From assembly GCA_011634665.1 (NCBI GenBank), contig WAEK01000009.1:1293501-1357500 (forward strand): a stretch of DNA of 64,000 bases, given 5' to 3'. A model generated the notes under the pieces. That model was not told where the DNA came from, searched no databases, and was given only the letters and a program-made list of their open reading frames with translations. The position numbers and the translations under genes were made by a program. Origin of the DNA: Mortierella sp. BCC40632 (lineage: Eukaryota; Mortierellomycota; Mortierellomycetes; Mortierellales; Mortierellaceae). Positions 52,777 to 64,000 of the stretch are shown piece after piece (positions within the stretch are counted from its first letter, which is position 1; each line of letters begins with the position of its first letter).

Positions 52777-55700
52777 ATGAACCTCGATATGTCAGAGTCT
52801 CCGACTGCGGAGTCGGAGTGGAATGCGACTCATTCCAAAGATCAACCTTTGTGTAAGTTTGAAGAGTCTTTGGGTATCAAAGTGCTCATAGTCTGTCGAT
52901 TGGGTCTGAAGAGAGTGCTGTAGTCTAACGTATCGGTGTTGTGTTACACCTTCCTGATCGAGGATAGCTGCTCCTAGGAGTGCACAACGTGAAGATTCCA
53001 ATATCCACCCTTTATCGGCACAAGGAAACAAAAAGCAACCAAAGTAAGCCATTTAAGATTGTTTGGCCCATCATGGCAGAAGAATTATTGAGATCCGATC
53101 TACTTACTAAACTCTGTAACACTCAGTGCTCAAAGTGCAACTAGTAAAGATATTAGCTCGACTTCTAGGCCTAGGTAAACACAGTCATTGTTCCTTGCAT
53201 ATTTTCGTTGGTGCTGACGCCTTCTATTCTCGGAAGTGAACGTAACCGTTCTCGCCTCTATGCAATGTCAAATTTTATAGCATTTACCATGGCCTGAGTC
53301 CCATGTTTTTCAGAAGATCTGGTGGCCATGATGAAGCTAGCGTATCTTCTCGTCCAGGGGGCCCGCATGTTTCGACAGCCGATAAAGATGAGGAGAGTGA
53401 TGAGGACGAATGTGAGGTGAATGAGTACTGTAACAAGGATGCCCCAGAACACACACACCATCATGGTGAGAGTGAGCAGGGTCTGCCCGAGCGACACTAC
53501 CAGCTACACCCTCCCATGTACATGAACGATCAATATTTAGCTCGGCAGTCTCCGCCCGTTGGCGATGTAGCTCTCGGAGAAACAGCAGCCAAGGCAACTG
53601 TTACAAGAGAGACGTCTAAGAAGAGGAGAAAGAGCAAGAAAGCCCAGTCCACTGAGGCTTCAAAAGGGACCCGTGCTGGCAATCAACCCAAACATCAGGA
53701 ATCGCACAGTGCTCAAAGGGGAGCTCCGGCCCCAGGTCTTGTCTCACTGACTGCGGCTGCGGCTGCACTCAGTCACACTATGGGGTATGATCCTAACAAT
53801 ACTCCCTTGGGCCATCAAGAGACTGCTGCTTCTGCAAATACGAACGCTCCTTTCGGGAAGTCTCAAGAAAGCTACTCCAAGAACAAAACTGGCGAGCTTC
53901 TGCAGCCACATGAGCATTACCTAGATATTGAAACTATTCATGAGCCGTACCATCTTCCCTCCTCGTCCCATGGTACCCCTTACCATTCGAGTGACAAGAA
54001 CACGAAAGTCGAGACGATCCATGAGCCTTACCATAGCTCCTCGACGTCGTCATCTGGTTACGAGCTACATCCACACCAACATTACTTGGATATTGAGACG
54101 ATTCATGAGCCATTCCAAGGCGCGATGACATCAGCTGACCAGACTCAACGATCGAACCAGGGATCTTCCTCTCGCCCATCCTCCGATCTGAGACTACAAC
54201 CTCATCAACACTACCTGGAGGTCGAGACAATTCATGAGCCATACACCAGCGCAGCCTCTCAGTCACAGGGTCCATCACGTAATTCCAGCCGGCGACAAGG
54301 TTCGAAGGGTATCCCGTCATCGTCGTCCTCCGGAATGCAATTACAGCCTCATGATCATTACTTGGATATCGAAACCATCCATGAGCCTTACACAGGGCCA
54401 GAGCCACGTGTGGTTCCCGGTCCTTTGGAAGGCACGGCTGTCATAGGAGGACCCTCAGCTGCCTCAACAACGGGTCCAAGTGGACTATCAAAGGGGGGCC
54501 AAGCCGAGGAGGCACAACCAAAGCGAAGAACGACATGGTATGGAGTTTCAGTTCCTGTCAATGAGGACAAAAAGCCCCGCAGTGCTAACCGCCCGAAGGT
54601 CATGTCAATCGGAGGGGGTTACGCAGAAAGAAAAAGATCTCTCAAGATGGCCAGTACCGCTTCCCCTTCTCAATCGCCCTCCCAGTCTTCACAGCCGAGT
54701 AATTTCAGCTCGGTAGGAAGTTCACCTATGATTCAGAGCGTGCAGCCGCTCCGTGCTAACCAACTGGCTGGAACGGTTGAGCGTACATTCTCTCCCAGTC
54801 AGGATCGCCCTGTGCACCCGCAAGAGACATACCGACCCAAGGCTAAGGGTGACTCTGTTGCATCTGCGCCTCATTATATGATGCATTCAATTTCACCTAG
54901 CCAGGATCGCCCTGTTCATCCCCAGGAGACTTATCATTCCAAGGCTAGAAGCGGCTCCACCATGTCTACCTCTTCAGGAACCCACTACCTCATGCAGTCA
55001 TTCTCACCCAGCCAGGATCGTCCTGTCCATCCTTCAGAGACCTATCGATCTAATAGCATGAAGAGCGTTTCCTCTGCATCATCTTCTAAAGGCCATTACC
55101 TTACACACTCGAGGTCCTTCAGGTCAACAACTCCTTCATCTCCAAGGATCCTACCGGCCAATATGAGCCGGCCACATCGCCCGCCTGCAGCACAACGTCC
55201 TCCAGTGGCGGCAGCAAAAAATTCTTCGACCACCTCCAATGTTCAGCCTCAGGTCCAGCCTATTCTGGGTGGCCCTGTTCGTCATACTCCTAAAGCACAG
55301 TCTGGACGATCGATGACTAACACGTCTGTAAGTAATCTTCCGTCTGCTTCAGCGCTCACTGCTGCAACTGCAGCGACTGTGGCTGGTGCCACCTCCAGAT
55401 CTGGTACAGAAGGCAGTGCTGCACCCACGACGGAGTCAATGACCCCGACCTCTTACCCAAAGAAAGAACGCCGCCTATCTACAGCCGCCGCCCTCAAACC
55501 CGAGTCGGGTAGCGAGGCACCAAGCAGTGCGAGTCGTCCAATGGGTCGTGCAATGTCTTTGTCGGAGCACATTGGGGCCATCAAAGAAATCCAGCTGGAT
55601 GAGAGTCAACAGCATGCTCCACACCTCCAAGCTCAGCGCCGTCACTCAATGGCTGCAATGCTTAAGTCTGGACCTGCAAACAACGCGCCAGGTAGTGGTG

Positions 55701-58700
55701 CTCCCCATTTAACAGGTGTAGCGATGCCTCTATCGGACCATTTTGGGGCTGTGCAAGAGATCCAGTTGGATGAAAGTATGCAGCACCCCCCTCACCTTAC
55801 GAAACAGCGTCGCCTCTCCACGGCCGTTACTCTGAAGCCTGGGCCAGATGATGGGAGGCCTAGCCTATATGCCGAACCTCCAATCATCCATGCAGTGACC
55901 TTGTCCGATCATTCAGGAGCTGTTAAAGAAATCCAGTTGGATGAAAGCAAGCAACATCCTCCCCATGACCTTCACCCAGATTTGGGTACGAAAGAAAAAA
56001 TCAAGGAAGCTATCACTAGTCACCTCCACATGCCAGCTATGGCGGCCATTAGCAAGTCGAGTGGCAGCAAAAAGAAGAAAAAGAATAAGAAAAAGGGAGG
56101 AAGCACGGAAAATGCGGACAAGGCTCTCCCAAAGGACGGCGACAACGATCACGACATGACTGGAGAGGATCATAATAATGATAGCCATTTGACAGAAGTC
56201 CCACTTTCAATCAATATGGCTCGGGCAGTGTCTTCTCAGGATGCGCCGATCGTCGTATCCCCGGGGAATAAGTCTCTGGCGTCCGTAGGACCCTCGGTTC
56301 AGGATACCAAAAGCGGCTTTGTTCTCCCAAAGGTAGCTGCTGGTCTTGGAGCTGCTGGAATTGCTGCTACATTGCGAGATTCTGCTCAAGATAGCGATGA
56401 TGAGTTCATCAGGCCGCATGGTAAGATAGGATCAAAAGACTGAGTCTTTCGCAAAAAAAAAAAAAAAAAAAAAAAAAAAGGACTCTAGTTGACTTTGCTT
56501 ACTGAATGAGTGACCCATGGCTATTCAATAGAGCCACCAGTGGATCTTCAGAGAAGTTCTGATATCCGCGAGCATCAGTCAAGTACATCAAGTCATAGTC
56601 AACTACTTCCTCAAGGAAAGTTTGGACTTGTTTCCGATATCCCAGGTTCATCAGCTGGGATAACGACTGATACTGAAACGCCCCCAACGAAAGGAAGTGG
56701 CGACTTCTCAGGACCCAGTCACGAGAATGATAAGACTGAGTATTCTGAAGATGAGGAGGAGAGAGAAGATGAGGGACAGGGATATACAGGGAACTATCCT
56801 TCAGATCGGCAGACGCATGTTTCCAAGAGAGGTGAGGCAGCTGCAGCTGCTATTCCTGCAGCAGCCTATGCTGCCTACCGCCATTCACATGATTCGCCAC
56901 GTGTGGAAGAAGAGGAAGAGGAAGAGGAAGAGGAAGAAGAAGAAGAAGAAGAGGCTCCGGTATCTACCATCAAAGCTACAACCCGCCGATACCCGGAGCC
57001 AGAAGTTGAGAGTGTCGATGAAGACGAGGAGGATTATGCCCCGGTGTCAGCTAAGACTGCAATTCGCAAATACCCGGAGCCAGATGTTGAGAGTGTTGAG
57101 GATGAAGAGATGATGCGCCAGCGGGTGATGACGACGCCTATGCTCTCCGAACCATACGGGGTATTCCCTGGTGAGACTCCAGGGGCATCTTCTTCAGCTG
57201 CTGCTATGGCTGGTCAAAATGGCCACATTACTTTTGAAGCAACTTCTTCGGATGATGAAGAGGGCAAGGATGACAGTGGTACAGTAAAGAAAAAGAAAAA
57301 GAGGTTTACGATTCCCAATATTGGTGCCAAGATTACTGGCGTGGCCGTCCCCACAGCGGCAGCAGTGACAGCACAAGCAGTTGCCTATAAAGGGAAGCAA
57401 CCAACCTCGAAAAGGAGACCGCACTTTCTTCTGAGTGAGCATGATGTGGAGAAGCCAACTCCTACGGTACGACCCAAAATGATGCTTCTCTGCGAGGACG
57501 ATGTTGACAAGCCTGAGGTGCCCATAGTAGCCAAGCGTCTCACACTGACTGAGGACGATGTTGACAAGCCCTTCCCAGTGCTGAAAGCGAGACCTAAAAT
57601 AACGCTGACGGAAGAGGACGTTGACAAGCCGTGCCCACTCAACGCCCCTCATCCTGTTGTGCCAAGGGTTGAACCTAAGCTTGTCTCGAACAGGACTCTC
57701 AGGATTGCTATGGCTCCACGACCCATGATTCCAGATAAACCCGTCCAGGGCAAAGACATCAAGCTCCCCAAGGTGACCATGCCACCAATGCCAAAAGTGA
57801 ATGTTCCACCGATGCGAATGCCCAAGGTTTCTGCCCCCAAGATGCCCAAGGTCCGGGCGCCTACAATGCCAAAGATGAAGGTCTCGGCGCCCAAGATGCC
57901 CAAGGTCGCTGTTCCAAAGATGAAGATGCCTAAGGTCAGAATGCCATCCTTGAGGCGTAAAGTCAAGCCAGAGGAAGCAGCGGCAGCAACAGCAGCAGCA
58001 GGAACGACAGCAGCCATAGAAATGACCGATAATGATCTGCCTAGGTTGGAGGATCTGCCACCCTTGCCATCGCCGACATTGGATGAGCTCCCAGGGCTAC
58101 CAACGCCTCTGCCAGAGGAGGAGCGACAGCTTGCAGGACCCTCTAGATATGTAATGCCTGCTGTTGCAGCTGCCGTGGCAGTTCCTGCAGTCACGTCCAT
58201 GGCGATTGCTCCACCTCCACCTCCACCCGTCCCAGAGCCTGTAATGGCGAGTATCCCGACTCCTCCCCCTCAACCCGTGATTGCGAGGATCCCCACCCCA
58301 CCCCCTCAACCAGTGGTAGCAAGGATCCCTACTCCACCTCCTCAACCAGTGGTGGCAAGAATCCCTACTCCACCTCCTCAACCAGTGGTAGCAAGGATCC
58401 CAACTCCACCCCCTCAACCAGTGGTGGCAAGAATCCCAACTCCTCCACCTCCACCTCAACAGCCAGTAATTGCAAGGGCTATGACCCCACCTCGCCAAGA
58501 ACCAGTATTTATACCTGTTCGCGAGGAGCCTCACAAGGCCGAGATCGAGAGCGAGGACGACCAGGAGGTCATTAGTCTCCAAGAACTTACTCCACCACCT
58601 GGAATGGAAAGACCACGTATCCCTACACCTCCACCAGCTCCTGCAATGATTGCTCAGGTAGCCAAGATTGCAACTCCTCCTCCTCCTCCTCCAGCACCTG

Positions 58701-59269
58701 CCCTTGCTACCCAGGAGCATGTTCACACGATCATGACGAATGTACCCAAGGTGCCCACAGGGTATTCAGGACCCGTGCCCAATATCGGCAATGACGAGAC
58801 ATTGGTTTGGGTAAAGAAGACATTTACGACCGAGGAGTATTATGATCCCGAGGATGACGATGGCATTGACGAGTATGGTCATCGTCGAGATCGAGATGTG
58901 AGTCGTTACATTTTGCCAAAATTCAATCGGTTGCCCTCTAGTGGCGAATATAAATATATGGCCGCTGCTGAACGTGACAAGAATGAGGCACAGCCGATGT
59001 ATCGAGGAATGGACAAAGGAAAAGGAGTTGCGTTGGATTTGAGTCCGGAGGATGCAGCGGAATATCGTATTGAGAATTATGTTGAGCCTCCCCAGGGATA
59101 CTATGGTCCAACTCAAGATGGAGTGACAATGAGGACCGCTAATCCGCTAGCCCATGAGCAGTACTACCACCAACAGCCACTTCAACAACAGCAACAGCAG
59201 CAGCAGCCTGGAGGAGGAAACGTTCGTGACGGAGGATATAATACGCAGCCGCGTGTTTCTGCGATCTAA
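52777..59269 (+). CDS. giant 1,998-aa multi-repeat protein, unrecognised
   Basis: Four exons: 52777-52852, 52968-53043, 53314-56420 and 56532-59269, all GT-AG and in phase, so two long open frames belong to one gene. Almost wholly low-complexity, in blocks. About residues 244-410: five copies of a motif like LQPHxHYLDIETIHEPY (one shortened). About 543-630: three copies of SPSQDRPVHPQETY. About 798-930: three copies of LSDHxGAVKEIQLDES with a QRRxS tail. About 1386-1458: four copies of LTEDDVDKP. About 1500-1561: MPKV repeats resembling those of AHNAK/periaxin. About 1660-1737: seven copies of IPTPPPQPVVAR. A 9-Glu run, poly-Ala and poly-Gln also occur. The C-terminus (VWVKKTFTTEEYYDPEDDDGIDEYGH) looks more conserved. 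A membrane segment may be added by an unseen 5' exon. Probably a scaffold; no family recognised. Confidence 0.8.
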
Positions 59270-60748
59270 GAATTTCATTCAATCCCAAAATTCTACCTTC
59301 CAGTCAACTTTTCTCTCGCAGATTTTTTTTTTATAGCCCCATTAATGAAAGCATGGTTAGAATCAAAGCTATTTGCCAGAGAATACTCTCCGTCAATGCA
59401 AACTTGTGACCGGCGATGTGTATGACATCGGGTAAAAAGCCGTCTATTCTAAGCTTAACTCTTCAGTAAAACGAATAACACTAAATAAAGCTTTGGCTTG
59501 TCATCAGTATCTTCCAGCAGAGTTTTTCAGATTTGACTTCCGCTCTTCTAAGCATTATCTCTGCATCTGGCTCCTCCGCTTTCTGTCCTCGTCTTTTGAA
59601 TCCCTTGTCCTCATAGCTTGACCTCGGCTGACTGCTCTTTGGTTTTCTTGTTGTATTTTCCTTTGAATGAATCAGCAGAGTCAACAGAGTCACTCTTTGA
59701 TCGAGACGATATACCATTTGAATGTCTCTTTTTGTCGTTGTTGCTTGAAGCAACCTGACAGTCTTCGCCGTCGTCTCCACTTGCCACAAGCTAGTTATTG
59801 TTATAGATTATGTGGAATGGTCATTGATGAGACCTTCTCCTCAAGCAACATGCTGACAAAATTACATACTGACCTCTGAAATTGTATGCGGCATAAATCG
59901 ACCCCTTGTAGGGAAAACTATGCATCGAGCAGAAAGAGACCCACAAGTGCGGGGGTTTGTAATACACAGACAGACTCATCATCGAAGTAGACTACTGGTT
60001 ATCCATTTGCTACTTTGAATTCGCACAAAATGGCAAGTTAATTAACTTGTTGCCTGAGAATCTGAGCAGGTGCGCTTCGCAATTCGCACTTTTTTTTTTT
60101 TTTTTTTTTTTTTTCTTTTTCTTTAAGTATCTACTACTGCAGCAACACTTCATTAGTAGGGTAAAATTAACCTGTCTCGCGACGATCTCACATTCCCTAT
60201 TAGTAGTGAACAACTCAACACTTACCGAATTCTGCTTCAGTATGAAAGAGAGAGCCGACATTGAAGGCTACAATTTTTCACTATCATCATCATCCCACCT
60301 TTTTGTACTTTGGATACAAACGCAACAAGATCTAGCTAAGGGAGAATAAAGTGCTGGTGGCAGAGGACTCTCAGCGTGGCGCGTTGATACTAAATCTGAG
60401 CCATTGGTCATTTTCATCTCGGGTGAATAAAGGAAATCCTTTTGGAGCACTCGAACCAATGCTGCCCATGGCATGAATTTTTGCGTTTACCACATTTATC
60501 ACATGGCTTCAGGTTCAAAAAAAAACTTGGCCCATATTCATGAGTCGTGGCACCTTTTTCGCCTTTCCCAAATACAACAACTCACAGCTAACAAACGGGA
60601 CCTGAATTAGTGGTACACGGGTGTATGATTGAATTACATTTACAGACCGGACGTGCGTGCGCGTGTATGTTTGGATAAAGGGTTCTACAGAGATACAGAG
60701 TGAAGGTAAAAAGCGAAAGATAGAGGTAGAGAAAGAGAGCAAAGGAGC

Positions 60749-60800
<52 letters not shown>

Positions 60801-60835
60801 AAGAGAAAGAGAAAAGAAAAGAATAAACACTTCTC
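59270..60835. other. 1.57-kb intergenic stretch, convergent
   Basis: Between the giant gene (plus) and condensin CAP-H (minus, reading towards it). It has a T tract at 60090-60114 and a GA microsatellite at about 60751-60818. A 102-codon minus frame at 59481-59789 (Lys/Arg/Glu-rich) has no recognisable domain and is not called. Confidence 0.5.
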
Positions 60836-61675
60836 TTATGGCATCCGAATGGTTAGATCTGACATGGCTTCACTACCAACGATGGCCAAGTTCTTCTCGT
60901 TGGCGAGATGCAGCAAACTGATGAAGCAGAAGGGAACCGAAATATCCCGAAGTTTGTGCTCTGGATACACCTTGTTCAATCCTCCAATCACCTCCGAGAA
61001 CCTCAGTTCCTTCTTTACATAGGCATCCTCCTCCTCCTCCTCATTTTCATCTTGTTTATCCGTTTCCTCATTTTCTTCTCCTTGAGGCCGTTCGGTTGAC
61101 TCTAGATCTTCATCCTCATCTGGGTCCGCCCTCTGCTTCTTGGAATTCCGTCCTCCTCTCTCTGTGGGATTGCTATCGTCTCGACTCGAGGCTGGTTGTC
61201 GTTTCAATGCCTGAGTTGTCATTTCCTTCCAGATATTGTCTTTTAGTCGCTTCACATCTACTTTCTTGGCTGTCTTGGAGAAGTTGATCGCTGCAGCCTT
61301 GACTCGTTTTGGTTGAGATACAAGTTGGCTAGCATAGTCGTTGCCATCGCCTGTTCCATCAAAGATGCCTCCATAGAATCCATAAAGTCCACCGAGTCCA
61401 GCTCCAGCTCCATCTCCCATCATGCCACCAGCACTGCCCAATCCCATGCCGCCTGCTCCGGGTCCCAACATCGCCATGTCAACACCAGGGTCACCTGATC
61501 CACCTGGTCCATAAGAAGTCTGACCGTACTCGTCCTCGTCGTCCTCGATGTAGTCATTGTAAATCTGGGTTTGATCCAACTGATCCGTCAAGGCTGCCAC
61601 ATCGTTGTCATTATTTGCATCGTTCGCATGAGACGCCCAGAACTGTTCATCCGGATAGGCTACATCTACTATTTG

Positions 61676-61712
<37 letters not shown>

Positions 61713-63928
61713 GTACAAGACTGAGCGAGCTGACAGAGTCTTTCGTCCATCTAATAGATCTGGCTCAAAATACGCAAGAGAAAAAAAAAATGTGATAGAG
61801 TGACTTACATGCTTCCTGTCCTTGATTCTGCTGGAAGGAACCTATCTGTTGCTTCCTCATCGATTTGAACTGAAGCGGGTAATACGATAATTCTCAGAAT
61901 GTCAGAGTGATACTCGCATCACAATAGAAGCAGTACAGAGGTACATCTCCAGATGAACAAAGACTTACAACAGGCGTAGATTTTGTAAACATGCGCAACA
62001 ATTGCTTGGACGAGAAATGGATGTCATCTGGCAAGAGATGCTTCGACTTGTGATTCTCTGCTTCGGTCGAGGCCGAAAATTTTAACGATGCTGGGTCGGC
62101 AGGTGCAAAGAGTTCGTCTTCGTCCACTTCTTCACTGTTTACGAAATCAATCACAAATGGAACTTTGCTTCCCTTCTTCTTTGGTGCCTCTTCATCGCCA
62201 GCTCCAGTAGTACCGTCAGCTCCAGGGATTGCTCCAGCCAGGGCGGCCGCGTTTGGTTTCTCTACGTCCAGACAGGGGTTGGTATGAGTATTGATGTCAC
62301 TTTTCAGACACCTGGCCAATCAAGTAAGCAAGAGTCATCCACTAGAAAGCTTGTGCCTGCGTAACGCAGGCTGTACTCACCTCTTGGAACTCGTCTCAGC
62401 TTCCAATGCTCAGGTCCTGCCCAGTTCCGCAAAAGAGCCGAGTCAAAGTAAGAATACATGTCAATTTGATTTTTGCCCAACAAATCATCTGCCTCAGCCA
62501 AGTCAACAGTGGCGATCGACGCAGGACCTGCCCCACTCCGTTGAGCCGCAATCTTTTCGTCCAAGTCTCCAAAGGCATCCTCGACATGTGCCAGGTCTTT
62601 GTCAGTTCCTTCGGCAGCAGTGGCTGCCTGATCTGTCGCTTCGCTTATGCCATGTGCATGTCCATCCTCATCGTCATCTTGGCCATAGACATTGGCCTCA
62701 TCTCCAAACCCTGCGTCGTATTCCGCGTCAAGGTTATTCATCATATCATCACCTCCTTGATAGTCCATTCCATCGTCATCGCCATCGTCATCATCAGCTT
62801 CGTCGCCACGGCCAGCACGGCCATCATCATCGGCGTCATCATGGAACCGTTTCAAGAATGAAAAATCCATTTCGGAGGAGCCCAGCTGAAAGTCCTTGAG
62901 TGAAGGGCAAATGTCTTGATAAAAGATCTGATTCAATGAGGGCAAAAACTTGGCTATAGTTGAAAGAAACAGGATGCAACGATAAAAAATAGAGTTAAGA
63001 AATCTTGAAGATGAAGTATCCAGGAGATGCTGTCCTAAAGAAGAAGGAATCATGACTGTCCAAGACTTACATCGCATTCGTTGCATGTCAAGCATGGTAG
63101 ATTCGACATGCATGCTCCGCTTTGTTGGCTTTTGTTTGTCTGATCCCCGTGTCCGGCTTTCTCTAGTTCCAGCCTCATCCTCCTCTTCTTCTTCTTCGAC
63201 CTCGCTATCTTCGCTGTCATCGTCCTCGTCGCCTTCATCGCGAGCATCACCAGCGTCAAAGATGATTTTTCCTTCTGCGTCCACATTCAGATGGTTCAGA
63301 AGCAAACCGCGTGCGCCGCCCTCATCAAAATCTGCTGATGTCTTTTTGAACAATGGATCCACAGAGAATTCAAGGTTGAATTTGTCGAGAGAGATCAGAG
63401 AAAAGTCCTTGGCTAGCGTATTTCCACTGCGAGATGATGACTGAAGATTATAACAAAACGTACAAACAATTGACAGGGTCAGTTACAGTTACAAAAATCC
63501 TGACTTGGCTGCACTTATAGAGTGGTGGAGTGTCAATAATCATGAAGCATGTGTGTATCTAAAATATGGGATATCGGGCGTTCAAACTAACCTTTTTCTT
63601 GACGCGTTTGTCCTGCTCTTCATCGCCATCCACATCTGCGCCAGCACCTCCATCTTCGTTCTCTATTTAACATCAAGCCGTCCAAGGGAAAAAAAAAAAA
63701 AAAAAAAAAAGGGAGCCCTGTTAAGAGTCGAGAACTTCCAGATAGTTTGGTCCGCTGCTTTCTTCCAAGTTGGACCTCTTTGCTTTCATAATCACAACAC
63801 TATCTCCGTTTTTCCCCCCAACTTACTAGCACTTGTAGCCAATCCTCCAAGCAATTTCGTGGTTTCTGTGGCTACAGAGTCAACTCGTGAGGTGTAAATT
63901 TTAACACATCCGTCCAATGTACATGAGG
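60836..63928 (-). CDS. BRN1: condensin subunit CAP-H / Brn1 (kleisin), 5' end outside window
   Basis: Minus-strand exons at about 63928-63827, 63662-63592, 63440-63071, 62953-62381, 62261-61969, a short one near 61870-61810, and 61668-60836. Diagnostic blocks: LDGCVKIYTSRVDSVATETTKLLGG (conserved N-terminal region), DPLFKKTSADFDEGGARGLLLN, FYQDICPSLKDFQ, the YFDSALLRNWAGPEHWKLR signature and a winged-helix C-terminus (FSEVIGGLNKVYPEHKLRDISVPFCFISLLHLANEKNL). Barren/CAP-H is the kleisin that bridges SMC2 and SMC4 and binds the HEAT subunits in condensin, compacting mitotic chromosomes in the nucleus. Long acidic stretches occur between the blocks. The exact acceptor near 62262 and the short exon near 61850 are less certain. 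The N-terminal helical domain and the start codon lie beyond base 64000. Confidence 0.92.
61673..61712. repeat. T/A homopolymer inverted repeat in a CAP-H intron
   Basis: T run followed at once by about 26 A, next to the acceptor of the last CAP-H exon. Confidence 0.65.
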
Positions 63929-64000
63929 CTAGATAGATTGCGGTTCGAGGTTGAGAGAAGGATGTCACTGATTAGCTGAAGGAGAAAAGCGTATGGACCC

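Noticed and set aside
58097..58726. Minus-strand 209-codon frame rich in Trp and Arg
   Set aside because: Mirror of the Pro-rich repeats of the giant protein; composition is an artefact of CC-rich codons read backwards.
59481..59789. Minus-strand 102-codon frame
   Set aside because: Charged low-complexity translation without motif or promoter; not enough to call a gene.

Overview
The window looks like a chromosome segment of an early-diverging filamentous fungus, most likely Mucoromycota/Mortierellomycota. The evidence is compact intron-split genes (GT-AG introns mostly 50-200 nt), a fungal housekeeping set, and abundant A/T homopolymer tracts. The phylum is inference from gene style; the host genes are what the sequence shows directly.

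Layout. (1) 1-12.9 kb is accessory: a partial Mutator-like (MULE) transposase on the minus strand, poly(A)-associated 123-128 bp repeats, a two-finger zinc protein gene (3816-4793), a small secreted Cys-rich protein (7450-8085) and a decayed multi-exon gene (about 9.56-11.93 kb). (2) 12.9-30.99 kb is a mobile-element pile-up around two divergent tRNA genes. It holds a 5'-truncated LINE, an inverted LINE 3' fragment, a complete 7.57-kb MULE (16471-24039; 10-bp target duplication, about 125-bp terminal inverted repeats), tRNA-Ser(AGA), a 0.7-kb poly(A)-tailed insert with an 18-bp target duplication, a 5.9-kb Ty3/gypsy element with near-identical LTRs, and tRNA-Cys(GCA). Removing the insertions leaves the two tRNA genes only about 130 bp apart. 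(3) 31.2-64 kb is host sequence: glutaredoxin, a Nup88-like nucleoporin, an Iml2/TTC39-like TPR protein, a FUN14 protein, protein phosphatase 5, a Hob3/Rvs161 BAR protein, an unrecognised 766-aa protein, an unrecognised 1,998-aa multi-repeat protein and condensin subunit CAP-H/Brn1 (5' end outside the window).

Main points of interest. The MULE carries a Ulp1-type protease joined to a FAR1-like/DDE/SWIM transposase, plus a zinc-finger gene whose fingers align without gaps to those of the stand-alone gene at 3816-4793. A 205-bp repeat inside the MULE recurs inverted at 10.0 kb and contains a near-palindromic TATA block. The Ty3-like element ends 12 bp from the tRNA-Cys gene, the placement known for Ty3 integrase. 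Single-base indels, mostly in homopolymers, break almost every mobile-element reading frame while all host genes are clean; this may be a polishing artefact in multicopy sequence and not decay.
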